From Bryum argenteum (Eukaryota; Streptophyta; Bryopsida; Bryales; Bryaceae), in the NCBI GenBank assembly GCA_037043015.1, contig CM073326.1, positions 14,268,345 to 14,332,344 of the forward strand: DNA of 64,000 nt. The letters are read 5' to 3'. Made by a program: the position numbers and the translations under genes. This document shows, piece after piece, positions 11,942 to 24,815 of this stretch (position 1 is its first letter; the number at the start of each line of letters is the position of its first letter). The notes below the pieces were generated by a model. The model did not search any database. It saw nothing but the letters and a program-made list of their open reading frames with translations, and was not told the origin of the DNA.

Positions 11942-13344
11942 ACTCCTTCAACATTTCGACCAAAGGTTCTGTTGGGGACGAGGATCGTTGCCTATTCCGA
12001 TGCTCTTCGATCTTCCCAGCTATGATACAGTTTCAAGGCTAAGGTGGCAAGCTCTGAGGAGCTACTGTAGTGCAACATTGGCCTGGCAAGTAGCGTGGTT
12101 ATCTCTTGACCATTGCACACTCAGCTCTTTGAGTCAATTCTCGTGCGCTTACGGTGACAATCACATCGGTGCCGCAACATCTGACTTCAATTGTGGAGGG
12201 TCCACCCAGCAGACGTTTCTTTTTCTTCTGGTGTCTTAAAAATCAGTTGTAGGACCTTGTTCAGAGCCATCCAATTAGACTGCCTACCAAGTTTTATCAA
12301 ATTTGACTGTAAGGACATTTTTTTTTGTGAAAGCAACTTTTCTAATTTCTGTTTCAGGGAGAGCGACCCAATTCGGGCTTCTCTTGCCAATTCGGGCTTC
12401 TCTTGACTCTAGGGGTTAAGCATGGAAGTTTACCTGTCAAGCACCTGCAGGAGCCGATCAGTTATGTTTTAGCCGTTTTGAGAAAATTGTGCGAAGACAT
12501 GCTTGTGTGTTATGTTAATGTTACCAAAGCATGCTAACAGAAATTGTCACTTTTCTGGTGATACAAACTCTGCTCTACCTGGATTACCATATTTTCGCAG
12601 GACCACAAATTCTACGACCACGAAATTTTAGAACACCGGAGGTTAATGCCTACTACTCAAGTATTCTGGAATGAGTTGCGTCTTATGTTACTCTCGAGGT
12701 TTTCTGCTGGAAATGTGAAGTTCGTCTGTTTGGTCCAGTTTAACTTGTCAAGGATGAACTTAATAAAGCTGTTTATTAGTTTCCTCGATAGTTGGGTGGT
12801 CTTCCAGAAATTAATCACATGGAGAATGTAAATAGCTACGTGGAAGATTCCCTCTTTCTATTCGGATTGATTTTTGAAACATTCAAAATTAGAAATTGGA
12901 TACTGTACGTGAGTATAGAGGCACGTGTTTTTTGTGACTTGAGTGTTCCTGTGTCCCCGAAACACTCTCCGTGATATTAACCCTACAACCTCCATAATAT
13001 CCTACAACCTTTAATATATTACGTCTTTTCACATCTGTATTATCACACCTTCACCTTGTATACTATCACCCTTCCGACCTTCTTCGTGAGACCTATTAAC
13101 CCTATAACGCCGATGGGTGTGTCCGACCAAAACTTGTTTTTTGATGATTTTATTCCTTGGAATCAATTTTAATGAAATTTGAATACCTTATTTAAGCACC
13201 CAACCTTACAAAACTTAACTCAAATCATGACTTCAACTGTTGCAAGAATTTGCACAAATATCCAACGGTTGATCGAAAAAATTATAATGTTTAAAGCAGC
13301 CGTATACTAGTAGTGAAATTTCTGAACCTAGGAGGATGTACTAC
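11942..13344. other. Intergenic, no gene seen
   Basis: Downstream flank of the spliced gene. A run of short frames on both strands lacks protein-like composition. The 12,960-13,100 stretch has clustered CCTACAACC / TATCACCCTTCC phrases but no clear repeat unit. Confidence 0.4.
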
Positions 13345-14251
13345 TTCAACCCCTAAAAATCCTTGTGTTTTTGGGAGATTGAAACCTCAAAAGTGCAATT
13401 TTTTTTACCTCTATGTACTCCCGGGGGTATGGACCAATTTTATTTCTTTAATTAAGACTTTCAACCATAAGATCTTGTACATAACCCTATTTTAAGCTAC
13501 TCTTTAAAAAATTGACTGTTGGATGTTTATCATTTGCAAAATCGTAACATCCGAATATTGTTTAAAAGTATTTTTGGGCCTTGCTTGAAAGGCTTTGTCT
13601 CCATGATGCAAAAGGGAAATTGAAGATTTTTACCCCAAACATCTTGGTCATATTTTTTTCCATGTAGGTAATCAAATTGGGTACCTCCATGCAAAATTTG
13701 AGGGACTCATTCATTTTTTGACCTTCATGCAAATTGTTTTTTCCCAGTCTGAAAACAATGATATAGTAAAACATGCATGACATTAAGTATATTTGGTTTT
13801 AGAAAAAACTAAACGGTGGTTAGGTGCCTTTATGAGTTTGTGATTCCAAAATTTCACATTTTGACAAATTTTGAGAGAAATAACTCCAAAATTACTAAAA
13901 ACTTTGAAGCTTGTCTTTGTAATTTTTGGACGCAACACTTGTAGAATTGGTAAACTTTTTGACTTGGGTCTCTTTGGAATTTGAGTAGTGATTTGGTTAT
14001 GAACATATTTCAAGAAGAAAAATTTAAAATATACCTAATTTTAAACTGCCCGTCCAAAACTTAAAACCTAAAATTTCTAGATGAAAGTTTTAAATTTGGA
14101 ATTTGGCTTTGCAATTTTTACCACATACACCTTAGAGTACAAGGAGCCTCGAGTAAATATCTTAGGCAAAAATATTACTTTTAACCCCTCCGTCTAGGCT
14201 GCCCAAAATCGCAAAAAGCCGTTTTGGCTTTCAAGGATCTTTAGGGGTTAA
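13345..14251 (-). mobile_element. TTAA-flanked MITE-like element, inverted copy
   Basis: The left border is TTCAACCCCTAAAAATCC and the right border GGATCTTTAGGGGTTAA, an inverted terminal pair with TTAA (one base altered on the left) as target. The interior is the reverse complement of the element at 24,816-25,754. Shared landmarks include the segments around 'GACTTGGGTC', 'TAGTGATTTG' and 'TTACCACATACAC'. It encodes nothing obvious. TTAA targets and ends beginning CCC are typical of the piggyBac superfamily, so it may be a non-autonomous relative. Confidence 0.6.
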
Positions 14252-15474
14252 TCATCAATAGATTCTTGCAAGAATTATTTTACTCTAAATGAATTTGGCT
14301 CACTTGTGCACTATGTCAATAGCTTTGCATTGACATATCATATGTGAAAGAAAGCTCCATACACAATCAATGGTGATTGGTTTGCATGATTAGTATGCTT
14401 GAAATTGTACAAAAATGTTCCAAATTTATACGGATCAAACGAGAAGTTTTGAAGGTAAGAAGAGAGATCAAAACTCACCAAACAATGAAGAATGTATTGA
14501 AAAGAAAGTTTGATAAACAATCCAAGATAAGATCGATGTCCATGTGTGTGAAATATAACATAGTATGTTTTATGGTATTCATTGTATTTTAGGGTAATTG
14601 ATGTATTTTGAGTTGTATTCTTAAGTGTTCCAAGAGTTATACAACTCCAAATTATGATCGAATCATTGGAAACCGTTCGTATAAGATTTAGGTATATTCG
14701 TTCATAGAACTTGAAAGGGCAATTTGCAATGGATTTGATGTAAATTGAGGTGAAGCACGTGAATTGACCCATTATAGGCCTTCTCGACGTTAAAGGGTTA
14801 ATATGTGCTCTTGTCTCTATGGACCATCAAATTCAATCAGAGTATAAAATTACAAGAACAATGTAAGTTGGAGTTTTAATTTCCATTCTTTCACTAGTGG
14901 AGAATGTGTTCTATCACAACAGAGATGAGCACCAAAAAATGACCAATTACACCCAAAAAAAATCCACTAGTGTTTTTACTTTGAAATTTCCCAAACTTTT
15001 ATGAATCTTTGATGTGGAACAAGTAGACCTTTCTTTTTGAGTAAGTTGAAATGATTTTTAAGTTTCTGGTTTTAACCATTAACCCCAGGGATCGCGGTGA
15101 ATGATAATTTTCTACATTTTGAAATGAAGAGCTAAAATTTTAAAGAGCCATAACTTCTTCATTCAGAGTCTGTTCTAAAGAAAATCACTTGGGTTGGGTC
15201 CCAAATCAAGTCTAGTTTGTGTGGTAAATTTTGCAAATCCATCCCATATGGTATGTAATTATGGCATGCATTTAAGTGATGGCAGCTCTTGTTTTTGGGT
15301 TTTCAAACATAGGGCATGTTTTACCACCGCAAGCCTATTATGTGAAATCCATTTTTAATTTGAAGAATTTTGGTATTGGATTTGCAATGATGTTTCTATA
15401 TTGAAAGAACTAATAAAATATATGGTCCTTGAGGAGTTGTTTCTCTTTCTTCCAATGTTGGATTTCAACTTTGT
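14252..15474. other. Intergenic, no gene seen
   Basis: AT-rich sequence with TTAACCC / GGGTTAA words near 14,790 and 15,080 that may be eroded ends of further TTAA-type elements. I found no exon or RNA gene. Confidence 0.4.
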
Positions 15475-15876
15475 TTGTTGGGTTGGATTCTAATTTGGAT
15501 CTTGTTTTACGGTAGAAAATTTAATTCCATCCATGAATGTGAAGAATTTATAGAACCCCATTGGTCAGAGCCCGAAAGTGATTGTTGGCCATTATTCTCA
15601 AACCATACCACGAAGGACACCTTGCATATTCGATCTCCGGAACGCACAACCCGAAAGGGATATGGAGGTCAGAACCGGCCTGCACCAATATATGTGCCTG
15701 GAAAGGGATATGAGGTGCCGGATTTCCAAATTCAATTGGATTCACCTAGTCCAATGGGATATGAGGGTCATAACCAGCCTCGTTATGACACACCTCCAAT
15801 GGGATATGGCGGTTCAACACCAATATCCTTTGGCTCCAGAAGTGGTGGTTATTATTTGAAACACCATATTCGTTAA
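15475..15876 (+). CDS. Gly/Tyr-rich repeat protein fragment
   Basis: The open frame encodes up to 133 residues. Its C-terminal half repeats a GY-G/E-G motif: GYGGQNRP, GYEVPD, GYEGHNQP and GYGGST, each preceded by a basic residue or by PM. This is tandem duplication at the protein level (units of about 25-30 residues). The composition resembles the Gly/Tyr-rich tail of the gene at 42.6-43.1 kb. There is no known domain, and the start is uncertain because the first 40 residues look less coding-like. It lies tail to tail with the DUF7869-like gene, so both could belong to one decayed element. Confidence 0.35.
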   Translation: MLGWILIWILFYGRKFNSIHECEEFIEPHWSEPESDCWPLFSNHTTKDTLHIRSPERTTRKGYGGQNRPAPIYVPGKGYEVPDFQIQLDSPSPMGYEGHNQPRYDTPPMGYGGSTPISFGSRSGGYYLKHHIR

Positions 15877-16074
15877 ATTGGCCCAATCCCCGTTATATTT
15901 GGCCGCACACTATTCAAATAAATAGAGTAAAGTGTAACATAGAGGGGGTCTCAAATACCATGGGTATGGAAAATAGTAATATTATTAATTGCTAAATGTG
16001 ATGGTTGTGTGACGTGGCGATAATATGTTGCAAATGCAAATACAATGCGCGATAAAATATGGAGAAGTTAAAGA

Positions 16075-16270
16075 TTTTTTTCACTAAAGAAAAGAGGTAA
16101 AGAAATACGGTATAGGCAAAAGATATGTCTGTATTTGTAAAAGAAACATATTGGAAAGAAAAGAAGCGGAAGTAAAAGATAAAGAAACCGAAAGATAAAG
16201 AAAAAGATAAGTAGTAAAGAAAAAGAAAAATAGTATAGAAAAAGAAGCACATAAAATGAAAAAGAAATGG
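16075..16270. repeat. Purine-rich AAAGAAAAAG low-complexity tract
   Basis: About 200 bp of A and G-rich sequence with repeated AAAGATAAAG / AAAGAAAAAG words. Minus-strand frames across it are low-complexity Phe/Leu runs and are not genes. Confidence 0.7.
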
Positions 16271-16408
16271 AATGAGAACTCTAAGGCATAGAGATATTTC
16301 AAATTGGTACGTTAAAGTGAACATATTCAAATAGATATCCTACTTGCAACAATCGAGCCTTAAAGAGAGCTCAAGTGCACATGTTGTATGAAGTGTATCT
16401 CATTCTCA

Positions 16409-19400
16409 CTAGGATTCTTCAAACTCTATGATGCGACGTAGATTGTCAAGAGCAAATTGGATCTGCGATGCCGGGGCAAATTGTATCCTGCCTTTTTGAG
16501 GCCTCCAAGAAGCAACAACGCTATCTGTAGATATCGTATCTTCTGTTTTTGTTGAAATATCTAACTTGTATGGAAATTCGTGAACTGTATCCCATCCTCG
16601 GTACAACTCCGCAATAGGGTTGTCATTGTTGTATGGCACCCACCAACGCACTTTGAATGTCTTGAAATTTGGTTGCGTTGGGTCCATTTGTGGTTGGTTC
16701 ATAACCTTCCCTAGCCATATTGGTTCCTCGCAACCTTCTGCTGGTCTTACAAAAACCAAGAATCCCTTCAAAATATCTCGTCCTGTAGTGAAAGACGGCG
16801 GTGGTCTGTCCTCTATTGTTCCAATATAATAGTCTTCTTCTTCCTCCACGTCGTCCTCTCCAAAGACCACCTCCGCTTCGAATCCTTCTGCTATTTGATT
16901 TACTGATTGTACATCGTCTATGCAAAGTCGGCTTGTCGGCCAAAATCCACATTTCAACGGCACATCACCTTCGATTCCTGCAACACTTGTCATTGACCTA
17001 ATTGCATCTCGGACCCCTGTCCAGTACTCCACGTAATGAGAATGCTCTCCTCTGAATGCGGGCGTCACGTTCGCATTCAGCAGCATATTGTAATGTGCAA
17101 TGAATCCATCAATACCCTTCAGTATCTCATCTTCATGCTTCAATCCTTTTGATTTCACAGCAAACGGCTCAGCATCCTCTGGAGGTAATATAGGCCTACC
17201 TGTTGCGTCAGCCTTCCACAATTTGATCCCAGCTGAATGTGTTGGTTTCCATTTTTCTTCCGTACATGCTAATTTGTATTGCATTAAAGGCCATCCGTCC
17301 TCATGGATAAAGAATCTGAATTGACTTCCCTTGCTATGGCCTTTTAGCCTCGTCCTTCGAGCCTTTGCCATGTATGGAGCAATGAACTTCTTGAAATCCG
17401 GAACTTCCTCAATAAGGTGCGGAATCATAGGGCCATCCTTGTCTAGATCCATGTAAGATTTCATTAGCATTGGAAGTGTTGGATGATTCTTCTCTTTGAA
17501 AACCGCACTCCACCTCCCAAATGAAGCATCGATGTCTTCATGCGTATGTCCCACCATCATGAATGATACTACCACTTCTCTCACAATCCTCTTCGCCACT
17601 ATCAACGACCAAAAACAAAAAAAAGAGTATCTATTTTTGTTCTCCTCCAACAATTATCCAATTGGATATGCAATACCGGTCAAGCAAGCGGTCGTGCTAC
17701 TCTTGAACTCTCGGTTGGTTCCTTGAGAGATGCTAAACACATTTCTTTCCCCCGCAAAATGGCTCTATACAATGCGGTGCTTTCACTTTGTGGAAATAAT
17801 GCCGACGATGTTGCCGGCGCGTCTTTTCTATATCACGCAACAATTTGGCAATGCACCCAATTGCGAAGTTGCTATCATTTCGAAACATATCCATCTGTAT
17901 AGTGAGCGCACTTGAATCCCCATGTCCATGAGCATACATGCCCGTCATTGAAATGGGTAGCTTCATCGTGGGCATCCAAATCTTTTGTCCGAGATCGAAG
18001 ACATGGAAGTGCAGTTTTGGAGTGGTCCATCTTATCATGCAAAATGCTCACAAATTCCAGCGGTTTCTTCTTCGAATGTGTTCGATCCGACCAATACGCA
18101 ACCCGCGCTGCCGTTTGAGCATTTGTATGTTTGGTGTACTTCAATGCATACTCTTTGTGTTCTTCCGATCCGGGTACTGCTGATTGTTTCAACGTGTTAT
18201 ATGTATCGCACTTGGAACATCTTGAGAATGAGTCTCCCTTCGCTGATCGTAAGATCAAGAAATCTTGATACGCGTATTCGACTTAGAAGAGTTGCTGAGA
18301 TAGGTTTGAGTCCGAATTCCGTATTCACCTACAAACAATTTTGCACTTATTGAGTCAATAAAAAAACGAGGGTTGATTTCCAAAGTATATGACTAACGTA
18401 CTCTTTTGAAACATGCAAGTAATGCAAACCTCATTCACTCGGGGAAGAAATTGATTCCATCGTATTCCAGTTGGAAGAATCTTTTGCGCAACACGTTGAC
18501 CGGATGGTAATGTACATGGATAAGGCATTTGGTCAAAGAAGGTTCACGATCATACTCTCCAAAATAAAAGCCGCATGTGCCGTAGATGCCCTCGGTTTAG
18601 ATTTCCCATATTGCCATGCGGACGCGTCTCGCGGCCTCCTTAGCATGTTTTCATACCGGAATGTCCTATTCGATACTCCATGGATGAGCTTCCAACCTTT
18701 CAGACACACTTCTTTGAATTGAAACATCACAAGATCCTCATTGCCATCAACTGAACGAAACTTTGTACGATGAATGTCGAGGTTCTTCGAACGTCTCTCT
18801 TCGGTATCCCTTAAGAACATTTCTTGACGTGCCACTCGGATTATACTCGGAGGAACACTCTAATACAATGACGGTCGCAACATTCTCCCATGTACACCTT
18901 AGCAATCTCGTCTCGAAATCCTCCAATCTTGTGTTTTCTTAGTTTTGTACGACCTATTAGTGGTGTCATAGCGACGCTTTCCTTTACGGTCCAACTTCCT
19001 CATCTCATCTTCGTGTACAATATAAGCGTGCTTTCTAAGATGGTCATAAACACTCACACTCTTTAGAAATAGCCACCGAATGGGCCAATCGACACATGTT
19101 GGAGTGCCGAGTCCCCATCAAATATTGCACACACGACAACACCAAAGTTGATGTTACCTAGTTCACTCTCACCATCCACAGACAAGATGGGATTTTAGCG
19201 TAAACAAGGAGATCGCCGCAAATTTTCGCCCATTCTTTGCGCATAGCCTCTACCATTAGTCCCTTCCACTCATCCCTACTAATACCATCACACTCTGGGA
19301 TGGGAGAATTATCACTAACATCCTCCTCATTGTGATCATCTTGTCCCACATCTGCGGTTGATGCGAGACCTATACACGACAATTTACGTGAGTGTCTCAG

Positions 19401-19735
19401 TATATCGCACCATTCTGATCAACGTGTAGATCATTGCGGCTAACACACACCATCTACACCCTAAAAGCTTTAAAATGCTAAATCTTACTGAACCTTGTTA
19501 TTAAGTTAAATCAATTATACATGCAAGTTGTTAAAGCTTTCTTATTTCTACCGAATAGGTTCTTGAAATTGATCCTACTTAGTGGAATCCGACGCATAGC
19601 ATATATTATAAAGAGAAAGGTATTGATAATATGAGCATACCCATTCGCTCACATCATCTGCGATGAAGGGGCTAGACTCGTTCAACTGCTCATCCTCGCA
19701 TACTGAAGCAGATTCCATACTTTGAACACCAGAAC
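16409..19735 (-). pseudogene. DUF7869-family gene, multi-exon and frame-broken
   Basis: The longest piece, 17,653-16,409 (414 residues), contains VGHTHEDIDASFGRWS near its start, the hallmark of DUF7869-type proteins found in algae, plants, oomycetes and animal mobile elements. It continues into a C-terminal domain with WLGKV, RWWVPY and a final IQFALDNLRRI. Upstream pieces in other frames fit the same family: 18,258-17,733 (a DKMDHSK segment, then ITG-HGHGD-like residues) and 18,835-18,533 (VCLKGWKLIHGVSN). Basic, Cys-containing pieces lie near 19,050-18,850, and acidic N-terminal exons at 19,382-19,158 and about 19,735-19,641 (GT donor, TAG acceptor). Frames change at least three times without clear introns, so the gene is probably decayed. 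The function is unknown, and the family is often transposon-associated. Confidence 0.65.
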
Positions 19736-20440
19736 CTACACAACACACAACAATGCATGTGCTTCCATTAGTTACTCCTCATCGTTATCACCCACGCTAT
19801 CCTCAACGTAATCGCATCCAAAGCAGCGTTGTCCTACTCAATCTAAAGTTGACTCTGCTGCATGTGGGGACCGCTAAGGAAGCAAACGTCGAAGGCGCTC
19901 GGACGACACTAAATTTGATGCAAGCGCTTACGAAGCACAGTTCATAAGTTCATTATCACAGGAAGCACAATCATTGCATATACAATCAATGCGTTCCGTC
20001 CAGTGCATCGCTAACGAAAAACTCCATCGATCATCCACCAACTTGATCTATATTCAGGATTTCAAATTGATCGCCTCCACCTCGAAGCTGCCATTCGCGA
20101 ACTACAGTTCGAAAATCCAAATTTCTTTGGCCTCCAGAATGATTCAGGTAAAATTGATACCGCCCATCAATGCAACGAGGCTCAATCTAGTATCAGAAAG
20201 GTGCATGACAACATTCATATACAAACTACACGTAAAACTTTTACTGCTGTCAAACACGGCATGTGCTGCTCCACAAGGACTTGAAATTCGGACAATCAAC
20301 ACGGAAGCGAAAACGATTGTCGCATTTCATGCATGCTATAAGTTACGAACTGTAGTTTGTATATTGTCAAGAGGGCCGAGGCATTGAAGTTTTAATCTGT
20401 CTTTATTCAAGTCTCGACGCGACACAAAGATTGCGAATCC
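19736..20440. other. Presumed 5' region of the DUF7869-like gene
   Basis: Sequence between the most upstream recognisable exon and the palindrome array. Open frames exist on the plus strand but have no recognisable domain. It is probably intron or leader of the minus-strand gene. Confidence 0.3.
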
Positions 20441-20444
20441 CCTC

Positions 20445-20800
20445 ATATAAAGTAGACGAATCGCATTCGTAAGTTAACGAATCGCAGATTCGTAAGTTAA
20501 CGAATCATATTCGTAAGTTTACGAATCGCACTGTAAGTTCATTGCATCGCAGATTCGTAAATTGACGAATCGTCGCTCGTAAGTTTACGAATCGCAGATT
20601 CGTAAAGTTCACGAACTACAATTAGTAAGTTGACGAAACACGTTCTCCAACTTACGAATCGCACGTAAACTTACGAACGGCGATTCATAACTTTACGAAT
20701 CATATTCAGACACTTACGAAACGGCGATTCGTGAACTTACGAATCGTAGCTTCATAAACTTACGAATCGTTATTCGTCAACTTACGAACGGATTCGTAAG
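20445..20800. repeat. Hairpin array, ACGAATCG-nn-ATTCGTAAGTT units
   Basis: About sixteen imperfect palindromes of 20-25 bp follow one another. The commonest form reads ACGAATCGCAGATTCGTAAG, with variants in the central bases. Each unit pairs an ACGAAT arm with an ATTCGT arm. The half-site TTACGAA is shared with the palindromes near 27.4-28.8 kb. The array sits between a minus-strand TATA box and the DUF7869-like gene, so it may be subterminal repeat DNA of a transposon or part of a 5' leader. Confidence 0.85.
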
Positions 20801-20992
20801 TTGGATGACGACGTCACCGCCGACGATACCGACATCGACACGCCAAAGAATGTCACCCGACATCGACAAACTAATTATAATGACGTCAATAAAGAGATGA
20901 CGTCACGAAAATGCTAACCTCACCCCTCCAAGAGAGAACGACGAAGTGAGCAGAAAAAAACTCATGAAATGGGAGCTCATTGTGTGGGGCGG

Positions 20993-21005
20993 GCCTTTAT
21001 ATACC
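20993..21005 (-). promoter_or_regulatory. TATA box candidate, minus strand
   Basis: On the minus strand GGGTATATAAAGGC lies just upstream of a GC-rich start region and about 1.3 kb upstream of the first recognisable exon of the DUF7869-like gene. It is a well-formed plant-type TATA box by sequence alone. Confidence 0.4.
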
Positions 21006-21599
21006 CCTGGGTTTTTGGAGGTGGCTGCCCTGCCCGAATATAAACTTTCATTGATCTGCCCGCTTTGATGAGCCGCGCGCGGCATTCAATCCGGTCATAA
21101 ATTATTGTGCGGCCCCCACATACAATGGTTTAAATATGGTCGATGTACCCATAACCACCAACATAAGAAAATCCGCCCATTTATAGCTGGTCTATTTATA
21201 ATGGGTAATTCTTTTTGGGTGGCAAGGTACTTTTTAGAAAGGTTTGCAACTTTTTCATATTTTGATGTGAAACACACGAATTAATACAAATTTGCAAACA
21301 ATAAAGTACTGGAGGACCCGTAATCAACCTATAGGGTAATTATGCAAAAACCACCTTACCTGGTACAAATTTCCTTTCATGATTCGACCCAAAACCACCA
21401 GCTTTTTGATTATTTTCATTGGTAAGTTTGAATTGATTGTTATGACAATGCTAGTTTGTGCTAGGTGCGGTTATTGGGAGACCTACATGTTGACAGTGGG
21501 GGTGCTAGTGGTTTTAGGTATTTCTACCATAAATGTGTGCAAAAAACTGAATTTTGGTATGGCGAAGATCCACATATTCGGAAATAAACCAAAATAGAA

Positions 21600-24500
21600 T
21601 TTACTGTGTAGTATCTCTATTGAGCTCGTTAAGTGTTACTTGATTTATTCAATTATTATTGAACATTGAAGTACACTATCTAAAATAATTTCCTAATTTA
21701 GCATGTGATGCAAATTTGTTGTAATTTTGTTTTACAATGATTGTTCTAGAGAACAATAAGGGAATATATTTATGTGAATTATGATTTCAAAACCTACCTT
21801 GATATATAATTAGCAGATGATTAAAAAATGTTTGTATGGCAATCTTTAAATTCAACTTAATTTCTAGTTTCATTTCATAACTTATAATAGTTGCTTGTTT
21901 TGGGCTTCCAACCAAAAATATCTTTACGAATGTTTCATTATTGAAATATTGCTTAGGACATTTCACCACATATCCTAGAGCCAAACCCATAAACCGTTAT
22001 CCCCAAATGACTACAACCAAAACCGTAAACCCTAGCTTACTAGTCTCTCCCCTAAACCACATTTATGATACATCTAAAACAAATTGAATCATAAACTTTA
22101 ATTTTGACATACCTTCAGAACCATGTGAACTTCGTGCAAAATAGTCATTTTGAGTGTACGGCCTCAAGATAACGTTTACAATATGTAATTTAGCATGTGT
22201 TGCAAATTTGTTCTCATTTGGTTGTGTATATGTTCTAAATAACATACTTGGGAATAAATTTATGTGAATTATGATTTCAAAACGTACCTTCATATATAAT
22301 TAGCAATTTTAGAAGTAAAATCTACCTCGGTTTAGATTGCAATCTTTATATTCAACCTTTTTTCCTACTTTCATTTAAGAAAGGATAATAGGGACTTTGT
22401 TTTGGGCTTCAAACCAATCATATCTTCACGACAGATGCATTATTGAGATATTGCTTAGGACATTTTACCACATACCCCAAGAGCGAAACCCGTAAACCCT
22501 CAACCCTACACGACTAGAACCAAAACCCTAAACCATAATCTCTACCGTAGAATACATTAATACTAAATGTAAAATAAATTGTAACCTGAACTCAAATTTT
22601 GATATACTATCACATATTTGGTTGTTTATATGTTCTAAAGAACAAAAGTTGAAATGAATTTTTGTGAATTATGATTTTGAGGCGTATCTTCACATATAAC
22701 TAGCATATTTTGTAGTTCAATCTACTTCGGTTTGTATCGCATTATTTCAATCCAACTATTTTTTTGTCCTTTCATGTAAGAACGAATAATAGTTGCTTGT
22801 TTTGGGCTTCAAACCAAATATATCTTTACAAATGTTGCATAATTGATATATTGCTTTGGACATTTTGCAACATACCGTGGAGCCAAACCCGTAAACCCTA
22901 AACCCTAAGTGACTCAAACCAAAAGCCTAAGTTATAATCCCTATCGTAAACCACATGTTCGGTAAATATAAAAGAAATATTATTGTGAATTCAAATTTTG
23001 ACATACTTTTAGAAGAACATCATATAATACCTTCACAAACATTTGAATCATGTGCAATGAAGTGATTTTGAGTGCACTGCCTAGAGATAACGCTGACGAC
23101 ATGTAATTTACCATGTGTTGCAAATTTGTTCTAATTTGGTTTTGTATATGTTATCATTAATAGAATTGGGAATAAATTTATGTGAATTATGATTTCAAAA
23201 CGCACCTTGACAAATTATTAGCGAATTTTGATTTTTGAAGTAAAATCAACCTCTGAATGTATGGCATCTTTAAATTCAACTATTTTTTTTAGTTTCATTT
23301 AAGAACTAATAATAGTTGCTTGTTTTGGGCTTCAAACCAAAAATATCTTTACGAATGTTGGAAGATTTAGATATTGCTTCGGACATTTTACCACATACCC
23401 TAGAACTAACCCTGTAAACTGTAATTCCTAAACAACTAAAACCAAAACCATAAACCGTAGTCTCTCCCCTAAACCACATTTATGGTATATGTAAAAGAAA
23501 TTGTATTGTAAACTTCAATTTTGACATACGTTCAAAAACATTTGAATCTTATGCAAAGAAGTGATTTTCAGTGGACGGCTTGGAGATAACGATTGGGATA
23601 TGTAATTTAGCATGTGTTGCAAATTCAATCTAATTTGGTTCATGTATGACTGTTCTAAATAACAAAAATGGGAAGATGTTCATGTCAATTGTGATTTTTA
23701 AAAGTATTACTGTGACAATTCATAATCAAATTTAAAAGTTAGTTCTACCTTGGTTTGTATGGCAATCTTTAAATTCAACTTTATTTTCTAGTTTCATTTT
23801 AGAACTAATAATAGATGCTTGTTTTGGGCTTAAAATCAAATTATTTTTACGAATGTTGCATTATTGAGATATGGCTTACGACATTTTATCACATACCCTC
23901 TGACCAAACCCGTAAACCTAAACCCTAAACTACTAAAACCAAAACCGTAAACCCTTAGAAGTCTCTCCCCTAAACCACATTTATGATAGATCTAAAACAA
24001 ATTGTATCCTAAAATTTAATTTTGACATACCTTCACAAACATGTGAATCTTGTGCAAAATAGTCATTTTGAGTGGACGGCCTCGAGATAACGTTTACAAT
24101 ATGTAATTTAGCATGTGTTGCAAATTTGTTTTTATTTGGTTGTGTATATGTTCTAAATAATATAATTGAAAATAAATTCCTTGTGAATTATGATTTCAAA
24201 ATGTACCTTGACATATGAATAGCAAATTTTAGAAGTAAAATGTACCTCGGTTTGTATGGCATTCTTTAAATTCAAAATTCTTTTCTAGTTTCATTTAAGA
24301 TCTAATAATAGTTGCTTGTTTTGGGCTTCAAACCAAAAATATCTTCAGAATAATGCATTATTTAGATATTGCTTTGGACATTTTATCACATACCCTAGAG
24401 CCAAACCCATAAACCCGAAACGACTAAAAGGAAATTAAAACCTAAACCTTACACCCTACACGAAACCAAATTTAATGTATAAAAAAATAAATTATCGTGA

Positions 24501-24750
24501 ACTAAAAATTTGACATACTTCACAAGTACATCATTTAATACCGTCACAAACATTTGAATCTTGTGCAAAGAAGTGATTTTCTATGGACGGTCTCGATATA
24601 ACGTTTACGATAGGTAATTTAGCATGTGTTGCAAATTCGTTCTAATTTGGTTCTGAGTATGTTCTAAATAACAAAATTTGGAATAAATATTTGTGAGTTT
24701 TGTTTCAATATGTACCTTGGCATATCGTTTTACAGACATACACTAGAAAA
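21600..24750. repeat. Satellite-like array, about 0.5-kb unit, seven copies
   Basis: The anchor GTGAATTATGATTTCAAAAC (or a variant) recurs near 21,775, 22,263, 22,667, 23,180, 23,683, 24,181 and 24,693, a spacing of roughly 400-515 bp. Each unit has the same landmarks in order: TAGCATGTGTTGCAAATT, the anchor, GTTGCTTGTTTTGGGCTTCA, ACATTTTACCACATACCCT, then a run of CCCTAAA-like words. The run resembles degenerate plant telomere repeat. No coding potential is seen. Confidence 0.85.
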
Positions 24751-24815
24751 TTCTAGGAGATTGAAGAAGTTTCTTGGAGGGTCTCGAAAGCCGTTTAAGA
24801 AGTCTTGGAAGTCAC

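Noticed and set aside
20445-20800. CRISPR-like array
   Set aside because: Units are contiguous palindromes without unique spacers, and the context is eukaryotic.
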